7,787 nucleotides of DNA from Halococcaceae archaeon (GTDB lineage: Archaea > Halobacteriota > Halobacteria > Halobacteriales > Halalkalicoccaceae): assembly GCA_007128515.1 (NCBI GenBank), contig SKXI01000022.1, positions 1 to 7,787 of the forward strand, given 5' to 3'. The notes under the pieces were generated by a model. It searched no databases. It had not been told where the DNA came from and saw nothing but the letters and a program-made list of their open reading frames with translations. Both the position numbers and the translations under genes were made by a program. Positions 1 through 4,719 of this stretch are shown piece by piece; the first letter of the stretch is position 1, and each line of letters opens with the position of its first letter.

Positions 1-105
1 ACCACCTTGCACACTCGCAGGATTGGGAACCGGTGAGATCCACGCGAAAGCCCACGACTCCAGTCATGGGTAGCTTACGACCCGAGACACGCTCTATGCA
101 CTATC

Positions 106-501
106 GTGGACGAGAACGGGATTCTCGAGTGGAGCTTCACCCGTAAGTACGACGTCGGGGACGGGCCGTGGCCGTCCGACGACGAAGCGGCGATCGAGTA
201 CGATACCGAGAACGATCGTATCACCGTCACCGGCGTCTCCGTCGACGGAGATACGGGCTGGGAGGGCTGTGTCCGCCGCGTTCGCTACCATCCCGGGGAG
301 GACGAACTGCACGTCGACGTCGGTGCCGTCCGGACCGGCGACGAACTCGTCCACGACGTGATCCAGCGCATCCACTACGATGTCGCCGTCCGGGTCGCAT
401 CACGGCTCCCGGCCCGGACGCGGCTTCGCCACCTCACCCACGTGGATACCGTCCAGTTCGAGACGACCGCCGAGCGTACGGAGGAGAGCGACCGTCGGTA
501 A
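106..501 (+). CDS. Hypothetical acidic protein, 131 aa
   Basis: I do not recognise this protein and assign no function. It begins with GTG and is soluble: no signal peptide and no hydrophobic stretch long enough to cross a membrane. The first ~55 residues are rich in Asp/Glu and contain spaced Trp residues (W9, W22, W52), with beta-prone segments (ITVTGVSVDG). The middle (about 65-100) looks mixed alpha/beta, with HVDVGAVRTGDELVHDVIQR, and the end (about 100-131) is charged and probably disordered. Third codon positions are mostly G/C and the acidic composition fits haloarchaeal proteins, which favours this strand over the antisense frame. No in-frame start lies further upstream. A weak A/T-rich TATA-like patch near 74-79, about 30 bases before the GTG, would fit a leaderless transcript. 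The gene stands alone, with about 350 non-coding bases behind it. Confidence 0.7.
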   Translation: MDENGILEWSFTRKYDVGDGPWPSDDEAAIEYDTENDRITVTGVSVDGDTGWEGCVRRVRYHPGEDELHVDVGAVRTGDELVHDVIQRIHYDVAVRVASRLPARTRLRHLTHVDTVQFETTAERTEESDRR

Positions 502-759
502 GGGAGCCGGTTCGGGGCGGGCGTCGCTCGGGTGGGAGCCCGACGACCCCTCACCGCGGCTGTCCGCGGGCGAGACCCGGCCCGGTACCGGCGTCCGTTT
601 CGACGTCGAGGTTCCGGAGACGGTTCCGGGTACCGACGTCCTACGAGGAGACGACTCGCGTCCGAGAAGACGGCGGCCCGCGTTCGGTGTGGGAACCCGT
701 TACCCGGCGGCGAACGGAACGAGCGCCCGGTCCTCGCGGGGATCCGTTCGCAGCGGTGA

Positions 760-772
760 CGTACTTGTATCT
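760..772 (+). promoter_or_regulatory. Weak candidate promoter for the dehydratase gene
   Basis: GTACTTGTATCTC is the most A/T-rich stretch in the GC-rich upstream region, and TTGTAT (765-770) could serve as a TATA box. Transcription would then start near 791-796, leaving a leader of about 55 bases before the ATG at 850. The match to an archaeal TATA box is poor and no clear BRE purines precede it, so this is tentative. Confidence 0.25.
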
Positions 773-838
773 CGACAGCATAGGGTGAGTATGCGTCCAC
801 GCTCTCGGCGCTTGGACTCCGCGACACGACCACCGTGC

Positions 839-846
839 GGTGATCC
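839..846 (+). promoter_or_regulatory. Extended Shine-Dalgarno site for the dehydratase
   Basis: GGTGATCC is an eight-base match to the complement of the archaeal 16S rRNA 3' end (GGAGGTGATCC). It puts the GG core nine bases before the ATG at 850, which decides that start and implies a transcript with a leader. Confidence 0.6.
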
Positions 847-849
847 GCG

Positions 850-1470
850 ATGAGCTGTCCACCGACGACCGACAGCGGCCCCCCCATCCCCGGTGCTCCC
901 GGCTGGGAAGCGGTCTCGCGACACACCCTGAACAGCTACGTCGAGGCGAACAGGGCGATCCTCGCGGGTTTGGGTCTCGCCCCGTCGAAGGACCTCGGTG
1001 GGGACGACTCCTCGTATCCCGAACTCGCGTTCGCCTCCCCAGAGTGGACGACGGTCCGGTCGGTCGACTCCCACGACGAGCTCGGGGTCGGCGAGTTCGT
1101 CGAGTTCTCGAAACGGATCGACGAGGAGGACGTCCGTGCGTTCGCGGAGGCGAGCGGCGACACCAACCGGCTCCACCTGGACGAGGGGTTCGCCGCCGGC
1201 ACGCGGTTCGGCGGGCGGATCGTCCACGGGACGCTCGTCGCCGGACTGGTAAGCGCCGCGCTCGCCCGGCTCCCGGGGCTCACGATCTACCTCTCCGAGG
1301 AGCTCTCGTTCACCGCGCCCGCGGAGATCGGGTCGCGGCTCACCGCCCGGTGCGAGATCGTCGAGGACCTCGGCGAGCACCAGTATCGACTCACGACGGA
1401 GGTCAGCGACGAGGAGGGCACCCTCCTGATCGACGGCGAGGCGGTGGTGGTGGTCGACGCGCTCCCGTGA
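850..1470 (+). CDS. MaoC-family dehydratase, (R)-specific enoyl-CoA hydratase-like
   Basis: A 206-residue hot-dog fold protein that probably hydrates trans-2-enoyl-CoA to (R)-3-hydroxyacyl-CoA, or the reverse, in the cytoplasm. The hydratase-2 signature is visible at residues 101-115 (ASGDTNRLHLDEGFA), with catalytic candidates Asp104 and His109. The family consensus has Asn-Pro where this protein has Asn106-Arg107. The conserved FGGRIVHGTLVAGLVS helix follows (about 120-135), then LTIYLSEELSFTAPAEIG (144-161) and the C-terminal strands ending IDGEAVVVVD. An N-terminal extension of about 80 residues precedes the hot-dog domain; single-domain family members are usually 130-160 residues. In haloarchaea such proteins are annotated MaoC or PhaJ and can supply (R)-3-hydroxyacyl-CoA for polyhydroxyalkanoate, but no PHA gene is present here, so the substrate is open. 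The ATG is fixed by an extended Shine-Dalgarno site, GGTGATCC at 839-846. Confidence 0.9.
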   Translation: MSCPPTTDSGPPIPGAPGWEAVSRHTLNSYVEANRAILAGLGLAPSKDLGGDDSSYPELAFASPEWTTVRSVDSHDELGVGEFVEFSKRIDEEDVRAFAEASGDTNRLHLDEGFAAGTRFGGRIVHGTLVAGLVSAALARLPGLTIYLSEELSFTAPAEIGSRLTARCEIVEDLGEHQYRLTTEVSDEEGTLLIDGEAVVVVDALP

Positions 1471-1476
1471 GGCTTC

Positions 1477-1490
1477 GGAACCGACTTTAG
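1477..1490 (+). promoter_or_regulatory. argS promoter (BRE/TATA)
   Basis: GGAACCGACTTTAG has purine-rich BRE-like bases followed by a TATA-like CTTTAG centred near 1488. The argS ATG at 1517 lies about 29 bases downstream, so transcription should begin within a few bases of the start codon: a leaderless or near-leaderless message, common in haloarchaea. No Shine-Dalgarno site fits in the remaining space. Confidence 0.55.
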
Positions 1491-1516
1491 CTCCCGAGGA
1501 GTTGTGAGCGACAGGA

Positions 1517-3268
1517 ATGTTCCGCTCGCTGCGTGCGGAGGTCGCCGACGCGCTCACGTCGGCGCTCTCCGACCTCGACTGTCCGACCGAGGACCTGGGA
1601 ATCGAAGAGCCACCGGAAGACGTCGACGCCGTCTTCGCCTCGAGCGTCGCCTTCCGCCTCGTGCCCGAACTCGGCCGCGCCCCGCCGGAGATCGCGGGGG
1701 AGATCGCGGAGCGGATCGACCCCGACGAGTACGAGTACGTGCGGGAGGTCTCCACACAGGGACCGTACGTGAACGTCGCCGCGAGCGACGCCTACTACGC
1801 CGACACGCTGGAGGCAGCTCGCGACGAGCGCTACGGCGAACTCCCCGACCGGCAGACGAGCGTCGTCGTCGAGCACACGAGCGCGAACCCGACCGGCCCG
1901 GTCCACGTCGGTCGGGCGCGAAACCCGATCATCGGCGACGCGCTCGTCCGCCTCCTCGGGTTCGCCGGCTACGACGTCGAGGCCCACTACTACGTCAACG
2001 ACGCCGGCCGACAGATGGCGGTGTTCACCTGGGCGTACGAGACGTTCGACGAGTCGGATCTGGAGGCGGAGCCGGCCCGGGACCGCATCGAGTACGATCT
2101 CGTCAGGTACTACCGGATCGGGAACCGGTACCTCGAGGAGGCCGACGAGGAAGCGGTCGCCGAGGCCGAAGCCGAGATCGAGTCGATCATGCGCGGGCTC
2201 GAAACCGGTGAGGAGGAGGCGTTCGAACGGGTCGGCGAGGTGGTCGACCAGGTGCTCGGCGGGATGCGCGAGTGTCTCTCGCGGCTGCCCGCGGAGTTCG
2301 ACGAGTTCGTCAAGGAGACGCGGTTCATGCGTGACGGCTCGGTCGACGAGCTGATCGAGCGGCTGCGCGTCCTCGACGCCGCGGTCTACGAGGACGACGC
2401 CTGGCAGCTCGACCTCGAGTCCTACGGCATGGAGAAGAAACTCGTCTTTCTCCGGGCGGACGACACCAGCCTCTACACGACGCGCGACCTCGCTCACCAC
2501 GAGTGGAAGTTCGCGAACTACGATCGCGCGGTGACGGTCCTCGGCGAGGACCACAAGCTCCAGGCCGAGCAGCTAGAGGCCGCCCTCGACATGCTCGGCA
2601 ACGACACGGATCGTCTCGACAGCGTGATCTACTCCTACGTGAACCTCCCGGAGGGAAAGATGAGCACGCGGCGGGGGACCGGTGTCCAGCTCGACGACCT
2701 GCTCGACGAGGCGATCGAGCGGGCGCGAGAGGAGGTCGAGTCGCGGATGGACGACCGGATCCGCGACGACGATCTGGGGAGCGAGGACGTCGAGCGGATC
2801 GCCAGGCAGGTCGGCGTCGGTGCGGTGCGCTACGACATCGTCTCGAAACAGCCCACCAAGGCGATCACCTTCGAGTGGGACCGCGCGCTCGACTTCGAGG
2901 CGCAGTCGGCACCCTACGTCCAGTACGTCCACGCCCGGTGTTGTGGCATCCTCGCGGAGGCCGACACGGTGCCGGGAACGGTCGACCCGGACCTGCTCGG
3001 GACGCCCGAAGAGCGGGCGCTGCTCTCGGTGATCGCCCGTCTCCCCGCGGTGATCGAGTCCGCGGCGGCCGATCACGAGCCACACCAGGTCGCGACCTAC
3101 ACCCGCGAGTTCGCCGAGACGTTCAACGCCTTCTATCGGGAGTGTCCGGTACTCACTGCGGACGGTTCGGGGACCCGGGACGCACGCCTCGCGCTCGTCG
3201 CCGCGGCGAGACACACGGTCGCGAACGCGCTGTTCGTGCTCGGTGTCGAGGCCCCCAAGTCGATGTAG
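1517..3268 (+). CDS. argS: Arginyl-tRNA synthetase
   Basis: Class I aminoacyl-tRNA synthetase that charges tRNA-Arg with arginine using ATP in the cytoplasm. At 583 residues it has normal length. The N-terminal Add-1 domain (about 1-110) recognises the tRNA and includes the conserved STQGPYVNV segment (79-87). The Rossmann catalytic domain starts with [18 protein letters not shown] (116-133); HVGR is the HIGH motif and the SANPTGP run is typical of Arg[11 protein letters not shown] (158-166) and [13 protein letters not shown] (319-331) are further ArgRS landmarks. EGKMSTRRG (379-387) contains the KMSKS-type loop. The C-terminal DALR anticodon-binding domain starts near [10 protein letters not shown] (465-474) and runs to residue 583. 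The charged stretch around 205-235 is a haloarchaeal acidic insertion. The ATG is supported by the promoter just upstream. The 3' end overlaps a convergent small gene by 136 bases. Confidence 0.98.
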   Translation: MFRSLRAEVADALTSALSDLDCPTEDLGIEEPPEDVDAVFASSVAFRLVPELGRAPPEIAGEIAERIDPDEYEYVREVSTQGPYVNVAASDAYYADTLEAARDERYGELPDRQTSVVVEHTSANPTGPVHVGRARNPIIGDALVRLLGFAGYDVEAHYYVNDAGRQMAVFTWAYETFDESDLEAEPARDRIEYDLVRYYRIGNRYLEEADEEAVAEAEAEIESIMRGLETGEEEAFERVGEVVDQVLGGMRECLSRLPAEFDEFVKETRFMRDGSVDELIERLRVLDAAVYEDDAWQLDLESYGMEKKLVFLRADDTSLYTTRDLAHHEWKFANYDRAVTVLGEDHKLQAEQLEAALDMLGNDTDRLDSVIYSYVNLPEGKMSTRRGTGVQLDDLLDEAIERAREEVESRMDDRIRDDDLGSEDVERIARQVGVGAVRYDIVSKQPTKAITFEWDRALDFEAQSAPYVQYVHARCCGILAEADTVPGTVDPDLLGTPEERALLSVIARLPAVIESAAADHEPHQVATYTREFAETFNAFYRECPVLTADGSGTRDARLALVAAARHTVANALFVLGVEAPKSM

Positions 3269-3369
3269 GCGGTCGCCTCCACCGCCATCACCGCGAGGAC
3301 GAGCAGACCGATCGTCGCGAAAAAGAAGGGGAGCAGCCACCGCCAGGGGGTCGACCCGCTCGCGCTCAT
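3133..3369 (-). CDS. Small single-helix membrane protein, 78 aa
   Basis: I do not recognise a family. Translation gives a short polar start with three Trp/Arg residues (PWRW), one clear membrane helix (about residues 11-31, [19 protein letters not shown]), then a Ser/Thr/Ala-rich tail ending in [13 protein letters not shown] and a few more residues. The first ~34 codons (3268-3369) lie outside argS and nearly all end in G or C, a strong coding sign not explained by another gene. The remaining ~45 codons are antisense to the argS 3' end with third positions in register, so their G/C bias is not independent evidence. A TATA-like element sits about 26 bases upstream of the ATG, fitting a leaderless start. 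It lies 34 bases downstream of the MinD-like gene on the same strand, so it may also be cotranscribed. By position, likely a small membrane partner or accessory, but this is inference. Confidence 0.55.
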   Translation of the reverse strand: MSASGSTPWRWLLPFFFATIGLLVLAVMAVEATAYIDLGASTPSTNSAFATVCLAAATSARRASRVPEPSAVSTGHSR

Positions 3370-3390
3370 ACCCTTCACTACGCGGTTGCG

Positions 3391-3406
3391 GCCTATCAGC
3401 GTTTCA
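3391..3406 (-). promoter_or_regulatory. Candidate promoter of the small membrane protein gene
   Basis: Read on the - strand, TGAAACGCTGATAGGC has BRE-like GAAACG followed by TATA-like TGATAG centred near 3395, about 26 bases before the ATG at 3369. The spacing is right for a leaderless archaeal transcript. The element includes the stop codon of the upstream MinD-like gene (3404-3406), so the small gene could be transcribed both from here and by read-through. Confidence 0.4.
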
Positions 3407-4372
3407 CCGGCCGAACAGCCGCGAGAACAGTCCACGTGAACGTCCGTCGTCCTCGTCGTCAGCGTTCTCCACCCCGGCGTCGTCCTCGTGGTCGGTCCCG
3501 GTCGACGACTCGTCCGACGTCGAATCGGTCGCTCCCTCCTCCGAGTCCTCGGACTCGGACCCGCTTCCCGCGACCTCGCGAGTCGGTTCGGGATCGGCCA
3601 ACCCCGCAGGGACCGTCTCCCCACTTCCCTCCTCGGGTGAGCTTCCGACCGCTCGCAGGTCTTCCCCGATCCGATCGCAGAGCGCCTCCGCGAGGTCGAG
3701 GTAGGCCGTCGTCACCGGGCTCTTCCGCGCGTTCGTGACGACCGCGGTCCCGATCGCGGCACTCTCGTAGACGACCTCGTCCTCCGGGACGACCGCGAGC
3801 ACGGGCGTGCCGACGGCCGCCTCGACGGCCTCCGTCGCCCGCTCGTTCGCCTCCGTCACGCGGGTGAGGACGAGCCCGGTCACGGGCGTGTCGAGCCGCT
3901 CGGAGAGCTCGCGTACCCGCTCCGCGCTCTCCAGCGCGGCGTTCTCCGGGGTCGAGACGAGCAGGATCTCGTCGGCGAGTCCGAGCGGGACCAGCGTGTC
4001 GTGGCTCAGCCCGGCGCCGACGTCCAGCACGACGACGTCGAAGGACTCCTCGAGCGTCTCGACGACGCCCGAGAGGCCCCCGGGGTCGGCGTCCGCGTAC
4101 TCGTCGAGCGTCCCGCCGCCGGGGACGAACGCGAAGCCGTCGCCCTCGTAGGTCGCCTCCGCGACCGACGCCTCCTCCGCGAGGACGTCGTAGAGCGTCG
4201 GCCCCTCCACGCCACCCAGGGCGCTCGCGAGCGTGGCCATGCCGAGGTCGGTGTCGACGACGACGCTGGATCGACCTCCGGCGGCGAACGCCGCCGTGAG
4301 GTTGATGGCGGTGGTCGTCTTCCCGACACCCCCTTTCCCGCTCGCGATAGCGTAGATCATAGCGTCACTCAT
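3404..4372 (-). CDS. minD: MinD/ParA-family ATPase with acidic tail and C-terminal membrane-targeting end
   Basis: A 322-residue deviant-Walker P-loop ATPase of the MinD/ParA/Mrp group, which cycle between ATP-bound dimers on a surface and ADP-bound monomers to position other structures. The deviant Walker A is SGKGGVGKTTT (11-21) with signature Lys13 and Lys18. Asp40 and Asp42 lie in the switch I strand (VVVDTDLGMATL), and VVLDVGAGLS (114-123) is switch II, where many MinD proteins have D-x-P-A-G. The ATPase domain ends near residue 242. Residues 245-310 are a Ser/Glu/Asp-rich linker, probably disordered. The end, GRSRGLFSRLFGR (310-322), resembles the MinD membrane-targeting helix. Start: ATG at 4372 (MSDAMIY...); ATG at 4360, four codons in, is the alternative. 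Haloarchaea carry several MinD paralogues, some linked to archaella, chemotaxis arrays or cell shape rather than FtsZ; I cannot tell which this is. It is divergent from the antiporter operon. Confidence 0.9.
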   Translation of the reverse strand: MSDAMIYAIASGKGGVGKTTTAINLTAAFAAGGRSSVVVDTDLGMATLASALGGVEGPTLYDVLAEEASVAEATYEGDGFAFVPGGGTLDEYADADPGGLSGVVETLEESFDVVVLDVGAGLSHDTLVPLGLADEILLVSTPENAALESAERVRELSERLDTPVTGLVLTRVTEANERATEAVEAAVGTPVLAVVPEDEVVYESAAIGTAVVTNARKSPVTTAYLDLAEALCDRIGEDLRAVGSSPEEGSGETVPAGLADPEPTREVAGSGSESEDSEEGATDSTSDESSTGTDHEDDAGVENADDEDDGRSRGLFSRLFGR

Positions 4373-4407
4373 ACGTGTTCGTTCTCCGAAGGTCGGTGAG
4401 GGAGCAC

Positions 4408-4420
4408 TATAAACTTGTCC
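4408..4420 (-). promoter_or_regulatory. Promoter of the MinD-like gene
   Basis: On the - strand GGACAAGTTTATA has BRE-like purines (ACAAG) joined to a near-ideal archaeal TATA box, TTTATA (4408-4413). Transcription should start near 4383-4386, leaving a leader of about 12 bases before the ATG at 4372. A GGAG at 4383-4386 would sit at the very 5' end of that transcript, 10-11 bases from the ATG, so its use as a Shine-Dalgarno site is doubtful. Confidence 0.65.
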
Positions 4421-4574
4421 GCCAAACAGATACGTTTCGACGGCCGAGCGTTCCGTCCAATCTCCCGGGTGGCCGCCCCTCGGTCCGCACGGTACCCCGG
4501 GACGGCAGTCCGTATCGACCGTTCGCCTCCCGTCCCCGCGTTCCTTTCGGCCGCCCGTTCGCACGCGGTGAATT

Positions 4575-4590
4575 CGAGGATTTTTTATTG
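4575..4590 (+). promoter_or_regulatory. Promoter of the mnh antiporter operon
   Basis: CGAGGATTTTTTATTG combines BRE-like purines (CGAGGA) with a T-rich TATA box (TTTATT, 4584-4589), the most A/T-rich spot in the region. Transcription should begin near 4612-4616, giving a leader of about 105 bases before the mnhE ATG at 4720, which leaves room for a Shine-Dalgarno site and for control by leader structure. Confidence 0.55.
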
Positions 4591-4593
4591 GAC

Positions 4594-4616
4594 GATATCC
4601 TGCGGTCGAGATATCT
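4594..4616 (+). repeat. Paired GATATC palindromes at the mnh transcription start
   Basis: GATATC occurs at 4594-4599 and again at 4610-4615, the second inside an eight-base palindrome, AGATATCT (4609-4616). Their centres are 16 bases apart. They lie just downstream of the TATA box and span the predicted start of transcription, a position suited to an operator. A/T-rich palindromes are uncommon in DNA this GC-rich. No regulator is identified. Confidence 0.4.
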
Positions 4617-4629
4617 GCACAGCGTTCGA

Positions 4630-4657
4630 ACCGGACGGTCCGGTGATTCCACCGGTG
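4630..4657 (+). repeat. Inverted repeats in the mnhE leader
   Basis: ACCGGACGGTCCGGT (4630-4644) is a perfect seven-base inverted repeat around one central base, followed by the perfect palindrome CACCGGTG (4650-4657). Both fall in the predicted untranslated leader, 60-90 bases before the mnhE ATG. They could bind a dimeric regulator as DNA. The one-base centre is too short for a hairpin loop at full stem length, so an RNA hairpin would need some opening at the top. Confidence 0.35.
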
Positions 4658-4719
4658 ACGACGTGGGTACGCCCGCACACCGGGGACACCGGCGACGACG
4701 GGTTCGAGGGACGTGGTCG

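Larger units (their letters stand above)
502..849. other. Intergenic region, no supported gene
   Basis: About 350 bases separate the hypothetical gene from the dehydratase gene. Open frames cross it on both strands, but their products are Arg/Pro/Ser-rich and look like GC-rich noise. One + frame (about 503-651) has a haloarchaeal-looking acidic composition and mostly G/C third positions, so it could be a decayed remnant (see findings). The right end holds a weak promoter-like element (TTGTAT at 765-770), a 20-codon open frame at 791-853, and the Shine-Dalgarno site of the next gene. No tRNA-like fold or terminator was seen. Confidence 0.5.
4373..4719. other. Divergent promoter region between the MinD-like gene and mnhE
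   Basis: This 347-base stretch separates the two divergent transcription units. It holds the - strand TATA box (4408-4413), about 160 bases of GC-rich sequence in which I see no gene, the + strand A/T-rich box (4581-4589), and a roughly 105-base mnhE leader with several inverted repeats (4594-4616, 4630-4644, 4650-4657). Open frames run through it upstream of both genes, but the encoded residues are Arg/Pro/Ser-rich and conserved domains start only inside the called genes. Confidence 0.6.

Noticed and set aside
1..67. Partial - strand frame running off the left edge from an ATG at 67
   Set aside because: Only 22 codons are visible, third positions are not clearly G/C-biased, and no family or start signal can be recognised.
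94..375. 93-codon - strand frame opposite the hypothetical protein
   Set aside because: The + strand frame has the better amino-acid composition and codon bias and is longer; the antisense frame has no supporting signal.
700..1755. 351-codon open frame on the - strand opposite the dehydratase
   Set aside because: It spans a gene boundary, overlaps the MaoC gene and the argS start, and encodes Arg/Glu/Gly-rich sequence without domains. A GC-rich shadow.
1487..2554. 355-codon open frame on the - strand opposite argS
   Set aside because: It is antisense to the unmistakable argS gene. The product is a repetitive Arg/Asp/Val/Leu mix typical of GC-rich antisense frames, with no motif or initiation signal.
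3310..3330. A-rich run GCGAAAAAGAAGG after argS as a possible terminator
   Set aside because: On the - strand it is the TTC/TTT codons of the small protein's membrane helix. Haloarchaeal terminators are T-rich on the transcribed message, and argS would show A here.
2573..3340. 255-codon open frame on the - strand across the argS 3' half
   Set aside because: It competes with the small membrane protein frame in another phase. Its product shows no membrane helix or motif and its run is explained by argS composition.
2503..3738. 411-codon + strand frame across the argS end and the MinD-like gene
   Set aside because: It is out of phase with argS and antisense to the MinD-like gene, with a heavily Arg/Pro/Gly-rich product and no coding character of its own.
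4375..4719. Upstream extension of the mnhE frame
   Set aside because: The added 115 residues are Arg/Pro/Ser-rich, contain the promoter and inverted repeats, and precede a well-placed ATG with a Shine-Dalgarno site at 4720.
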